Shown in pieces: positions 17,216 through 25,724 of a DNA stretch of 55,619 bases. The notes under the pieces were generated by a model. That model had not been told where the DNA came from and did no database searches. It saw nothing but the letters and a program-made list of their open reading frames with translations. Position 1 is the first letter of the stretch. Each line of letters opens with the position of its first letter. The DNA comes from Actinomycetes bacterium (GTDB taxonomy: Bacteria > Actinomycetota > Actinomycetes > Actinomycetales > Microbacteriaceae), in assembly GCA_023450335.1 (NCBI GenBank), contig JAEXHA010000015.1, positions 1 through 55,619 of the forward strand. Reading direction: 5' to 3'. The translations under genes were made by a program, and so were the position numbers.

Positions 17216-18328
17216 ATGAGCCCATGTACGCGCACCGTCGACGTCGTCGTCATCGGCGCGGGGCAGGCCGGGCTCTCGGCGGCGTACCACCTGAGGCGGC
17301 GGGGCTTCGCGCCGGCATCCCTCGCCGACGACCGTTCTCGCAGCTTCGTCGTCCTCGACCAGAACGCCGCCGCCGGAGGAGCGTGGCAGCACCGGTGGGA
17401 CTCGCTGCGCATGGCGACGGTCAACGGCATCCACGAGCTGCCCGGGCACCCGGTGCCGCCGGCCGACCCCAGCGCCGCCGCGAAGGATGTACTGCCGGCC
17501 TACTTCTCGCAGTATGAACAGCGCTTCGAGCTGCGCGTCGAGCGGCCTGTCACCGTCGCCGCCATCCGCCGCGAAGACGACGACCCCGACGGGCGCCTGC
17601 AGATCGACACCGATCGGGGCACGTGGCGCGCACGGTTCGTGATCAACGCGACCGGAACGTGGACGCGGCCGTTCTGGCCGCGGTATCCGGGGCAGGAACG
17701 GTTCCGCGGGCGGCAGCTGCACGTGGCCGACTACGTCTCGGCCGACGAGTTCGCCGGGAAGCGCGTGATCATCGTCGGCGCCGGGGTCTCGGGGGTGCAG
17801 CTGCTCGACGAGATCTCACGTGTGACCGACACGGTCTGGATGACGCGGCGCGAGCCCGAATGGATCGACGACGACTTCGACATCCCGGCACGCGTCGCCG
17901 CGATCGCCGGCATCGACGAGCGCGTGCGGCAGGGCCTGCCGCCGGGCAGTGTCATCTCGGTCACCGGCATGCACTGGACGCCGTGGGCCCGGGCAGCCCA
18001 GGCGCGCGGCGTGCTCGTGCGCCACCCGATGTTCACGTCGATCGATGAAGACGGGGTATGGATGCCGGACGGCACCTTCGAGCGCGCCGACGTCATCGTG
18101 TGGGCGACCGGGTTCCGCGCCGCGCTCGAACACCTGGGCCCGCTGCGGCTGCGGCTGCCCGGCGGGGGAATCCGCGTCGCGGACTCGCGGGCGCCCGATG
18201 AGCCGCGGCTGTTCCTCGTCGGCTACGGGCCGTCGGCGTCCACGGTGGGCGCCAACCGTGCGGGGCGGGCGGCCGTCGCCGCCATCGTCCGAGACCTGGA
18301 TTCGTCGGCGGCTGAGCGCGTCGCGTGA
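17216..18328 (+). CDS. FAD/NAD(P)-dependent flavin monooxygenase
   Basis: A 370-residue two-dinucleotide-binding flavoprotein. The FAD motif is GAGQAGLSAAYHL near residues 13-25 and the NADPH motif VGAGVSGVQLLDE near 184-196. The stretch between contains GGAWQHRWDSLR, and the region near 305 has the ATGFR motif of flavin-containing monooxygenases. The protein is likely a Baeyer-Villiger or N-hydroxylating type enzyme; the substrate is unknown. Confidence 0.82.
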   Translation: MSPCTRTVDVVVIGAGQAGLSAAYHLRRRGFAPASLADDRSRSFVVLDQNAAAGGAWQHRWDSLRMATVNGIHELPGHPVPPADPSAAAKDVLPAYFSQYEQRFELRVERPVTVAAIRREDDDPDGRLQIDTDRGTWRARFVINATGTWTRPFWPRYPGQERFRGRQLHVADYVSADEFAGKRVIIVGAGVSGVQLLDEISRVTDTVWMTRREPEWIDDDFDIPARVAAIAGIDERVRQGLPPGSVISVTGMHWTPWARAAQARGVLVRHPMFTSIDEDGVWMPDGTFERADVIVWATGFRAALEHLGPLRLRLPGGGIRVADSRAPDEPRLFLVGYGPSASTVGANRAGRAAVAAIVRDLDSSAAERVA

Positions 18329-18397
18329 GCGGTACTCGCCGCCACCGGTGAGCGCAAGGGGGTCGTCGGATTCGGTCCGCTCGCCGAGCCTGTCGTC

Positions 18398-18727
18398 ATG
18401 ACAACAGACAACGATCCGCAGCAGTCCGGCGACAGTGACCCCGGCATCCAGCCCCTCCAGGGCCGCGACACGACGATCGAACCCGATCCGGCGCAGGACC
18501 CGGCCCAAGCGGAGTGGGATCGCACCGTCGCGGAGGAAGACGGCATCGAGCTCGACGTCGAGACGGCCACAGGCGCCGATCCCGCCGAGATCCCCGCCGA
18601 CGGCGATGACATCCCGGCCGCTGACCTTCCCCGTGAGGCGGCGCAGCCGGAGACACAGGGGGAGGACCCGGTGGTCGCCGACCTCGGTGAAGACGGCGAG
18701 GGAGACCTCGCGCCCGAAGACCTCTGA
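18398..18727 (+). CDS. Small acidic protein, unknown function
   Basis: A 109-residue protein rich in Asp, Glu, Pro and Ala with no hydrophobic segment, probably disordered. The start is MTTDNDPQQSGD. It shows high GC3 and is followed by another small gene 35 bases on, supporting that it is real. I do not recognise a family. Confidence 0.6.
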   Translation: MTTDNDPQQSGDSDPGIQPLQGRDTTIEPDPAQDPAQAEWDRTVAEEDGIELDVETATGADPAEIPADGDDIPAADLPREAAQPETQGEDPVVADLGEDGEGDLAPEDL

Positions 18728-18762
18728 CGGGCGGCCCCGGCGGCGCGGGCGAGAATGGAGGC

Positions 18763-19155
18763 ATGACCTCGCGTGCGACTCCGGCATCCGTCCTCGGCTC
18801 TCTCGCACTTGACGCGGTGCTGGTGACCGCGTTTGCGGCGACGGGTCGCGCGAGTCACGACTCCGAGGTTCTCAGCGGCCTGTGGGGTACGGCCTGGCCG
18901 TTTCTGACCGCGCTTGCCGTCGGCTGGCTGGTCACGTTCGCCTGGCGCGCGCCGGCGGCACCGCTGCGCACCGGGCTGGGCGTGTGGGGCGTGACGCTCG
19001 TCGGCGGGATGCTGCTGCGCGCACTGTCGGGTCAGGGCACCGCGTTGCCGTTCGTCATCGTCGCCACGCTCGTGCTGGGCGCAGCCCTGGTGGGATGGCG
19101 GCTGATCGCGCTCGCGGTGAGGCGTGGCCGCGACAGGCGGCGCTCGCGCGGGTGA
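18763..19155 (+). CDS. DUF3054 family membrane protein
   Basis: A 130-residue protein with four predicted membrane helices (near residues 12-28, 43-60, 72-88 and 93-115) and a basic C-terminus. The pattern LDAVLVTAFAATGRASH at the start and the FAWRAP segment match DUF3054 proteins of actinobacteria. The function is not known. A GGAGG ribosome site overlaps the start region. Confidence 0.75.
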   Translation: MTSRATPASVLGSLALDAVLVTAFAATGRASHDSEVLSGLWGTAWPFLTALAVGWLVTFAWRAPAAPLRTGLGVWGVTLVGGMLLRALSGQGTALPFVIVATLVLGAALVGWRLIALAVRRGRDRRRSRG

Positions 19156-19224
19156 TCCGCACTCCGGCTCAGGCATCCCTGCTCAGGCCGCCCCGGCGGC
19201 GCCGCCCATGGCTACGGTGGGATC

Positions 19225-20004
19225 ATGACTACCCAGGCTCAGCGTGCCCAGACCCTGTCCGCCCTCCATGCCGCCCCCGAGATCCTTCGCGTCGTCAACG
19301 TGTGGGATGTCGTATCGGCCAAGACGATCCTGGCCCTCCCCGAGACGAAGGCCCTCGCCACGGCCGGGCACTCGATCGCGGCGACGTTCGGGTACGCCGA
19401 CGGCGAGAACATCCCGCTCGAGCTCGTGCTCGACATGGTCGGCCGCATCGTCGAGGTCGCCGGCGACGTCCCGGTCTCCGCTGATCTGGATGCCGGGTTC
19501 GGCGACCCCGGTGAGACGGTGCGTCGCGCGATCGGCGTGGGTGCGGTGGGCGCCAATGTCGAAGACCGGCTGAAGCCGCTCGACGAGGCGGTGGCCGGCG
19601 TTGAGGCCATCGTGCGCGCGGGGGAGAGCGAGGGGGTGCCCTTTGCGCTCAATGCCCGCACCGACGCGTTCGTGCGCGCCGGCGGACGGCCGGTCGAAGA
19701 GTCGGTGGCCGACGCCATCGAGCGCGGCCGCGCCTACCTGGCGGCCGGAGCGGACCTCGTCTTCGTGCCCGGTGTGCTGGGCGCCGACGTCACGCGGCAG
19801 CTGGTCGAGGGCATCGGCGAGCGCAAGGTCAGTGTCATCGGTCTGCCCGGGGCGCTCACGGCCGCCGAGTACGAGGCGCTCGGCGTCGCACGCATCTCGT
19901 ACGGACCGACCACGCAGCGTGTGGCGCTGACGGCACTGCAGGATGTCGCCGCGAGCCTGTATGCCGACGGCGCCATCCCCGAGAGCACCCGCGCGCTGAA
20001 CTGA
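19225..20004 (+). CDS. Isocitrate lyase/PEP mutase family enzyme
   Basis: A 259-residue TIM-barrel enzyme of the isocitrate lyase/phosphoenolpyruvate mutase superfamily. Features are NVWDVVSAKTI near residue 28, the metal and substrate segment SADLDAGFGDP near 85-95, GANVEDR near 109, and NARTDAFVRAGG. The active-site loop has no KKCGH motif typical of isocitrate lyase or methylisocitrate lyase, so a carboxyphosphonate-mutase-like or oxaloacetate hydrolase-like role is more likely. ATG follows TACGGT by six bases. Confidence 0.82.
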   Translation: MTTQAQRAQTLSALHAAPEILRVVNVWDVVSAKTILALPETKALATAGHSIAATFGYADGENIPLELVLDMVGRIVEVAGDVPVSADLDAGFGDPGETVRRAIGVGAVGANVEDRLKPLDEAVAGVEAIVRAGESEGVPFALNARTDAFVRAGGRPVEESVADAIERGRAYLAAGADLVFVPGVLGADVTRQLVEGIGERKVSVIGLPGALTAAEYEALGVARISYGPTTQRVALTALQDVAASLYADGAIPESTRALN

Positions 20005-20011
20005 CGCGCGG

Positions 20012-21052
20012 TCAGACGAAACGCACCCAGTTCGCGCCCCGGCCGGTCTCGGCCTGCTGCCGCAGGTCGAGCCGGTCGCCGTCGACGGCATAGAGCGAGA
20101 CGGTCGTCGACCTCTCGCCCGCCGCGACCAGGTAGGCGCCGTCGGGGCTCAGCGCGAACCCGCGAGGCTGCGATTCGGTGACGGTGAAGCGCTCGGGCGC
20201 CGTGAGCGTGCCGTCGGCGGCGACGGCGACCGCACCCAGCGTGCTCTCGGTGCGCTCCGACGCCCACAGGCGTCGCCCGTCGTCACCGAAGTGCAGGTCC
20301 GCGCCCCAGATGTAGTGATGGGCCATCGGATCGGCGCCGAACTCGCTGTGCCCGAGCTGCGCGGCCGGGTCGTGTGCGGGGGCCGAGCCGGCGAGCGTGA
20401 GCGTACCGGCGGCGGTGTCGCGCACGAAGTGCAGCACCTCGCCGGAGAACTCCGTCAGCACGTAGACGGCATCCTGCGTCTCGTTCAGGACGAGGTGGCG
20501 CGGGCCACTGCCGGCGGGCGCGGCGACCGTCTCGGGGGTCAGCGGCATCAGGCGCAGGTCGTCGTCGAGTGCGTACTGGGCGACGAGGTCGTCACCCAGC
20601 GAGACGAAGTAGGCGAAGCGACCGTCCGCGCTGGGCAGCACCGCGTGCAGGTTGGGGTAGGCGATGGTCGATACCGGCTCGCCGACGACGCCGTCGATCA
20701 CCGGCGCGGTGATGCCGTAGCCGCCCCCATACGACGCGCCGAGAAGACCGGTCCCGTCTCGCGTGAGTGCGAGGTAGTTCATGCCGCCGCGCGGCAGGTC
20801 GCGTCGGCGCAGCGGGGTCAGTCGACCCGAGTCGCGGTCCAACGCGAGGGTGAGGATACCGGCCGGCTCGCCGTCGGCTGTGCCCTTCACCGCCGCGTGG
20901 ACGAGGTTGCGTGCGGGGTCGATCGCGAAGTTCGAGCACCCCGTCACGCCATCGGTCACGGCGAGGCGGTCGAGCCGGCCGCCGGCGAGCCGGAAGGTGC
21001 TGAGGGTGCCGTCACCGGCATTGGCCACGAGGACGAGAGTCGAATCGGTCAC
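20012..21052 (-). CDS. Lactonase family beta-propeller protein (Pgl-like)
   Basis: A 346-residue seven-bladed beta-propeller of the 6-phosphogluconolactonase (YbhE/Pgl) family. It shows repeated blade motifs such as LALTRDGTGLLGASYGGG, PNLHAVLPSADGRFAYF, PRHLVLNETQDAVYVLTE, and PRGFALSPDGAYLVAA near the end. True substrate specificity is uncertain. The GTG at 21052 is supported by TACGAT six bases upstream on the minus strand; a reading frame to 21184 adds 44 Arg/Pro-rich residues that look non-coding. Confidence 0.83.
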   Translation of the reverse strand: MTDSTLVLVANAGDGTLSTFRLAGGRLDRLAVTDGVTGCSNFAIDPARNLVHAAVKGTADGEPAGILTLALDRDSGRLTPLRRRDLPRGGMNYLALTRDGTGLLGASYGGGYGITAPVIDGVVGEPVSTIAYPNLHAVLPSADGRFAYFVSLGDDLVAQYALDDDLRLMPLTPETVAAPAGSGPRHLVLNETQDAVYVLTEFSGEVLHFVRDTAAGTLTLAGSAPAHDPAAQLGHSEFGADPMAHHYIWGADLHFGDDGRRLWASERTESTLGAVAVAADGTLTAPERFTVTESQPRGFALSPDGAYLVAAGERSTTVSLYAVDGDRLDLRQQAETGRGANWVRFV

Positions 21053-21107
21053 CCCTCGATCGTAGGTCGCGGGCGTTCCCGATGCAGGCTCGACGCCGGG
21101 GCCGGCC

Positions 21108-21368
21108 CTACTGCTGCGTGGGGGCAGCGGGCGGTGGGCGGTAGCCCTGCGGTGGCACGCCGGGGGCGCCCGGGCCGTATCCACCCGGACCGCCGTAGCC
21201 GCGGCTCGCGCGCTCGGCGTCGGCCAGCAGGATGCCGTTCTTGACCGCCGTGCGCATGATGAGGTATCCGATCCACAGGCACAGCGCGAGCAGGCCGAGG
21301 TAGATCGCCAGCATCAGTACGAAGAATCCGACGCCGATTCCCGCGGCCCAGCCGAAGTCGTTGTTCAT
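21108..21368 (-). CDS. Small membrane protein with Gly/Pro-rich tail
   Basis: An 86-residue protein with one long hydrophobic stretch (residues 7-40) that can form one or two helices, and a Gly/Pro/Tyr-rich C-terminal tail (GYGGPGGYGPGAPG). The start has a GGGGAGGAC ribosome site. Similar small proteins are common in Microbacteriaceae, but no function is known. Confidence 0.65.
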   Translation of the reverse strand: MNNDFGWAAGIGVGFFVLMLAIYLGLLALCLWIGYLIMRTAVKNGILLADAERASRGYGGPGGYGPGAPGVPPQGYRPPPAAPTQQ

Positions 21369-21486
21369 GGTGTCCTCCCCGCGGCAGCGTCATCGCCGCC
21401 GCACCCCCGACCCTACCGACGAGCCGCCCCGCGCCGGGCCGCCGTGCCTACGATGGAGACATCCGCCTGTGTCGGAGGGAGACCCC

Positions 21487-21978
21487 ATGGTCCAGGTCCG
21501 CGTGGCCGGCGTCGCGCTCGACGCCGCCGGGCAGCACGTCATCCTGCTCAAGCCCCTCGAGGCCCTGCCGGGAGAGGGGCTCGTCGTCCCGATCTGGATC
21601 GGCGCCCAAGAAGCCACCTCGATCCTCATCGCCGTGGAGGGCGCGATCACACCACGGCCGCTCGCGCACGACCTCATGGTCGCCCTGCTCGAGAGTCTGG
21701 CGGCATCGGTCGCGAAGGTCGAGGTGACCCGCATCGACGACGGCACGTTCCACGCCGAGATCACCCTGGCCACGCCGTCGGGCACCCGTGTCGTCGATGC
21801 CCGCCCCTCCGATGCGGTGGCGCTGGCCTCGCGCGCGGCCGCGCCGATCTGGGTCGCCGACGCGGTGTTCGCGGACGCCGGCGTGGCCGACGTCGTGCCC
21901 GCGGAGGACGCCGAGGAGAACCTCGCCGAGTTCAAGGACTTCCTCGATCACGTCGACCCTGACGATTTCCGGGAGTGA
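21487..21978 (+). CDS. Bifunctional nuclease (BFN, DUF151) family protein
   Basis: A 163-residue BFN domain protein. The core pattern LPIWIGAQEA (here VVPIWIGAQEATSILIAVEG), RPLAHDLMVALLES and VDARPSDAVALASRAAAPIWV are family hallmarks. Plant and bacterial members have RNase/DNase activity. The start is ATG at 21487 with GGAGGGAG upstream; longer frames start in non-coding DNA. It is followed 45 bases later by the M18 peptidase gene. Confidence 0.9.
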   Translation: MVQVRVAGVALDAAGQHVILLKPLEALPGEGLVVPIWIGAQEATSILIAVEGAITPRPLAHDLMVALLESLAASVAKVEVTRIDDGTFHAEITLATPSGTRVVDARPSDAVALASRAAAPIWVADAVFADAGVADVVPAEDAEENLAEFKDFLDHVDPDDFRE

Positions 21979-22023
21979 TCCGGGCGCGAACTACGATCGA
22001 AGAGTCCCCTCTGGAGGTTCTTC

Positions 22024-23304
22024 GTGCCCGCTGACGCCCTGACCCACGCCGCCGATCTCGCTGATTTCGTCGCTGCCTCGCCCTCGAGCTATCACGCGGT
22101 CGCCGATGTGGCCCGCCGCCTGATCGATGCGGGTTTCACCGGCCTGTCCGAGTCCGAGGCCTGGCCCGAGCAGCCCGGTGGCCGATTCTTCGTGGTGCGT
22201 GACGGCGCCGTTCTCGCCTGGGTGGTGCCCGCCGGCGCGACGGCCGACACCGGCATCCACATCTTCGGGGCGCACAGCGACTCGCCGGGCTTCAAGCTCA
22301 AGCCGCAGCCGACCACGGGGTCGCTGGGCTGGTTGCAGGCCGGCGTCGAGGTCTACGGCGGACCGTTGCTGAACTCGTGGCTCGACCGCGAGCTGACCCT
22401 TGCCGGTCGCCTCGTGCTCGATGACGGTACGACCGTGCTCGCCGACTCCGGCCCACTGCTGCGGCTGCCGCAGCTGGCGATCCACCTCGACCGCGGGGTC
22501 AATGACGGCCTCGCGCTCAACAAGCAGGCGCAGACCCAGCCGGTGTGGGGGCTGGGCGACGCCGACTCCGAAGACCTGCTCGCCGAGCTCGCGCGCCGCG
22601 CCGGTGTCGATGCGGCGCGCATCCGCGGCTACGACCTGGTGACCGCCGACGCCGCCCGCGGTGCCGTGTTCGGAAAGGGGGACGCGTTCTTCGCTGCCGG
22701 CCGGCTCGACGATCTCGCCTCGGTGCACGCCGGGGTCGTGGCCCTGACCGGCATCGCCGACCGCTTCGACGGCGCACGCATCGCGATGCTCGCCGTGTTC
22801 GACCATGAGGAGATCGGGTCGGGCACCCGCTCGGGTGCGGCCGGGCCCTTCCTCGCCGACGTTCTCGAGCGCATTCAGCTGGCCCTCGGCGCCGGTCGTG
22901 AGCAGCAGCTGCGGGCGCTCGCCGACTCGTGGTGCGTGTCCAGCGACGTCGGCCATTCGGTGCACCCGAACTACGCCGACAAGCACGATCCGGTCGTGCG
23001 TCCGGTGCTCGGCTCAGGCCCGATCCTGAAGATCAACGCCAACCAGCGCTACGCGACCGATGCGGTCGGCGCCGCCGCCTGGCACGGCTGGTGTGGGGAT
23101 GCCGGTGTGCGCAGCCAGGAGTTCGTCTCGAACAACTCGATCCCGTGCGGGTCGACGATCGGGCCGATCACCGCGACGCGGCTGGGCATCCGCACCGTCG
23201 ACGTCGGCATCCCGATCCTGTCGATGCATTCCGCGCGGGAACTGGCCGGCGTCAGCGACCTGTTCGATCTGGCGCGGGTCGCCGAGGCGTTCTTCACGCA
23301 CTGA
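22024..23304 (+). CDS. M18 family aminopeptidase
   Basis: A 426-residue metallo-aminopeptidase of family M18 (aspartyl aminopeptidase-like, PepC/ApeB group). Zinc-site landmarks include HSDSPGFKLKP (His near 80), GRLDDLASVH (Asp near 237), FDHEEIGSGTRSGA and, at the end, GIPILSMHSARE. It releases N-terminal residues from cytosolic peptides. GTG start at 22024 with CTGGAGG upstream. Confidence 0.92.
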   Translation: MPADALTHAADLADFVAASPSSYHAVADVARRLIDAGFTGLSESEAWPEQPGGRFFVVRDGAVLAWVVPAGATADTGIHIFGAHSDSPGFKLKPQPTTGSLGWLQAGVEVYGGPLLNSWLDRELTLAGRLVLDDGTTVLADSGPLLRLPQLAIHLDRGVNDGLALNKQAQTQPVWGLGDADSEDLLAELARRAGVDAARIRGYDLVTADAARGAVFGKGDAFFAAGRLDDLASVHAGVVALTGIADRFDGARIAMLAVFDHEEIGSGTRSGAAGPFLADVLERIQLALGAGREQQLRALADSWCVSSDVGHSVHPNYADKHDPVVRPVLGSGPILKINANQRYATDAVGAAAWHGWCGDAGVRSQEFVSNNSIPCGSTIGPITATRLGIRTVDVGIPILSMHSARELAGVSDLFDLARVAEAFFTH

Positions 23305-23400
23305 CCCCGCTTCCGGTGTCCGGCGCGCCGCGAGGAGCCCGGCCGGTTCCGGCCCCGCAAGGGGTTTCGTTCAGGCGCCCTGGGTACGATGGGTGGTTGC

Positions 23401-23418
23401 GCGCACCGGCTGGTGCGC
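23401..23418 (+). other. Perfect hairpin in the leader of the MFS gene
   Basis: GCGCACC and GGTGCGC pair perfectly around a GGCT loop, 72 bases before the MFS start codon. It is too short of a T-run to be a terminator for the M18 gene and may be a leader structure. Confidence 0.4.
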
Positions 23419-23489
23419 AGCACGAGTGCAACTACCTGCTTCCGGGGCAAGGCGGCACGTGAGAACGAGCTGACTGTTCCGGAGGTCAC

Positions 23490-24707
23490 ATGGCTCAGAA
23501 AGACCCGCAGCGCACGCTCCTCCAGCAGACCGGCTGGGGCTACTTCCCGATCGCGTTCATCGCGCGGCTGCCGTTCGCGATGATGGTCGTGGGCGTGCTC
23601 ACGTTCGTCGTCTCGGCGACCGGATCGGTGAGCCTGGGCGGGCTCACCTCGGCCGCCGTCGGGGTGGGGGTCGTGGTCGCCGGTCCGGCGATCGGCATCG
23701 CCGTCGACCGGTACGGACAGCGGGTGGTGCTGGTGCCGGTGGGGTTGGCCAACGGCGCCCTGCTCGCGATGTTCCCGCTGGTCGTGCTCAACGAACTCGG
23801 CGCCGGGATGATCCTCGCCACGGGACTGCTCATCGGTCTGTCCGCGCCGCAATCGGCGGCGATGTCCCGCAGCCGGCTGATGGCGATCGTGCGCGACCGG
23901 ATCCCCGTGATGCGTCAGCCGACGACCATGTCCCACGTCATGTCGTACGAGTCGGCGGCCGACGAGACCGCGTTCGTGATCGGGCCGTTCCTGGTCGGCA
24001 TCTTCGCAGCGTGGATCTCGCCGTGGGCGCCGATCGCGATCGCCGCAGGTCTCAGTCTCGTGTTCGTCACCGCGTTCGCTCTGCACCCCACCGGCCGCAT
24101 CACCGCCGCCGGCAGCCGCGCCCACCAGGAACGGGCACCGCTGCGCGACGTGTTCCGGCTGCGCGTCATGATCCTCGTGGCCGCGGCGTTCGGCGTCGGC
24201 ATGTTCTTCGGCACGACGCTCACCTCGCTCACCGCCTACGCCACAGCCGCCGGTGATGAGGCACAGGCCGGCATCCTCTACGGCCTCATGGGCATCGGCT
24301 CGGCCGTCCTGGCGCTCGCGGTCGTGCTGCTGCCCGACAGGTTCGCGCTGCGGTGGCGGTGGCTCGTGTTCGCGGCGGTGCTGACGACCGCAGCGGCCGG
24401 GTATGCGGCATCCACCGATCTGGGGATGGTCACCGTCATGCTGATGGTCATGGGCCTCGGCGTCGGGCCGACCCTGGTGACGCTGTTCAGCCTTGCCGGT
24501 GACCGGGCGCCGCTGGGCCGTGAGGCCACGACGATGACCCTGGCGACCTCGGCGCTCACGCTCGCGCAGGCGCTCGCCTCGGCGGTCACCGGGGCCGTCG
24601 CCGACGCCGTGTCGGTGTCGGCGGCGATGGCCCTGCCCGCCGTCGCGGCCGCCTTCGTGCTCGTGTGCGGCGCCGGCAACGCGTTCCTGGTGCGCCGCGT
24701 AGCCTGA
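23490..24707 (+). CDS. MFS transporter
   Basis: A 405-residue major facilitator protein with about 12 hydrophobic helices. The loop GIAVDRYGQRVV after helix 2 matches the MFS A-motif position. The substrate is unknown. The start has a GGAGG site (TTCCGGAGGTCACATG). A 185-bp leader precedes it. The Nudix gene starts six bases after its stop. Confidence 0.85.
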   Translation: MAQKDPQRTLLQQTGWGYFPIAFIARLPFAMMVVGVLTFVVSATGSVSLGGLTSAAVGVGVVVAGPAIGIAVDRYGQRVVLVPVGLANGALLAMFPLVVLNELGAGMILATGLLIGLSAPQSAAMSRSRLMAIVRDRIPVMRQPTTMSHVMSYESAADETAFVIGPFLVGIFAAWISPWAPIAIAAGLSLVFVTAFALHPTGRITAAGSRAHQERAPLRDVFRLRVMILVAAAFGVGMFFGTTLTSLTAYATAAGDEAQAGILYGLMGIGSAVLALAVVLLPDRFALRWRWLVFAAVLTTAAAGYAASTDLGMVTVMLMVMGLGVGPTLVTLFSLAGDRAPLGREATTMTLATSALTLAQALASAVTGAVADAVSVSAAMALPAVAAAFVLVCGAGNAFLVRRVA

Positions 24708-24712
24708 GGCAT

Positions 24713-25441
24713 ATGTCTGCCGTCTCGTCCGACCGCACCGCCGCCGATGCGCGCGCCCAGCTGGCTGCTCTCGCCGCGGGTGCCGCGGAGGCCGGCGGCA
24801 TGGCAGCGTGGACGGGCCTGCCCCCGTCGCGGGAGGCGCGCCCCGCTGCGGTGCTGATCCTGTTCGGCGTGCTCGACAGCGTGCCCGCCGACCGCAGCGA
24901 CGCTGCCGTGTCGCGCGATCTCGATGTGCTGCTGCTGGCGCGCGCCACGACGCTGCGGTCGCACCCGGGCCAGGTCGCCTTCCCCGGCGGGCGAGTGGAT
25001 GCCGGAGACCCCAGCCCCGTGGCCGCGGCACTGCGCGAGGCCGTGGAGGAGACCGGCCTCGACCCGGGCGGCGTCGAGGTGCTCGGCACGCTGGGCGACG
25101 TGTCGCTCGCGTTCTCACGGCACCAGGTCACGCCGGTGCTGGCGTGGTGGCGCCGGCCGTCACCGGTCGGGGTGGTCGATGTCGCCGAGTCGTCGGACGT
25201 GTTCCGCGCGCCGGTCGCGGATCTGCTCGATCCCGCCCATCGTGGCGTGACGGTGCTGCGACGCGGGGGCGAGGTGTTCCGCGGGCCGGCGTTCGTGGTG
25301 GGCCGCCACCTCGTGTGGGGCTTCACGGCGTTGCTGCTGGACGCCCTGTTCGATCAGCTGGGCTGGACGGTGCCGTGGGATCGCGAGCGTGAGGTGCCGC
25401 TCGAAGTGCCCGGCGCCGACGACGGCGACCACGGGCGCTGA
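24713..25441 (+). CDS. Nudix hydrolase, CoA pyrophosphatase type
   Basis: A 242-residue Nudix enzyme. The Nudix box runs from GGRVDAGDPSPVAAALREA to VEETGL, preceded by RSHPGQVAFPGG, the pattern of CoA pyrophosphatases (NudL-like) that hydrolyse CoA or acyl-CoA to 3',5'-ADP and phosphopantetheine. ATG at 24713 lies seven bases after TAGCCT (24700-24705), which overlaps the 3' end of the MFS gene. Confidence 0.86.
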   Translation: MSAVSSDRTAADARAQLAALAAGAAEAGGMAAWTGLPPSREARPAAVLILFGVLDSVPADRSDAAVSRDLDVLLLARATTLRSHPGQVAFPGGRVDAGDPSPVAAALREAVEETGLDPGGVEVLGTLGDVSLAFSRHQVTPVLAWWRRPSPVGVVDVAESSDVFRAPVADLLDPAHRGVTVLRRGGEVFRGPAFVVGRHLVWGFTALLLDALFDQLGWTVPWDREREVPLEVPGADDGDHGR

Positions 25442-25445
25442 ATCG

Positions 25446-25622
25446 CTACTGGTCGCACTCGCAGATGAGGTTGTACGAGACGACCTCATCACCCTCTTCG
25501 GGGCGGGCCCAGGCCTCGGCTTCGGCGCGGCTGGCGAACTTGCGGCCCGCGAGGCGTCCGTTGGCCATCAGAACGCTGAACTCGATGTCCTCGCGCGGGT
25601 CGGTCCACGTCGTGCTGCTCAT
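25446..25622 (-). CDS. 58-residue conserved small protein
   Basis: A short gene reading MSSTTWTDPREDIEFSVLMA at the start and NLICECDQ at the end. It has a perfect AGGAGG ribosome site six bases before the ATG, high GC3 and an end just four bases from the convergent Nudix stop. The middle (GRLAGRKFASRAEAEAWARP) looks like a small soluble domain. I do not know its function. Confidence 0.75.
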   Translation of the reverse strand: MSSTTWTDPREDIEFSVLMANGRLAGRKFASRAEAEAWARPEEGDEVVSYNLICECDQ

Positions 25623-25724
25623 GCGAACCTCCTGCCTCCAGTGTAGGTCGGCTCTGGTGGGCGCTCGCGGTCGTCGCTGAATGGGCGCCGCGGCGCGTGG
25701 AGAGCAGGTGCGGTGCGCCTGCGG

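Noticed and set aside
23049..25118. A 689-codon open frame on the minus strand
   Set aside because: Antisense to the M18, MFS and Nudix genes; composition dominated by Arg, His and Gly with no motif.
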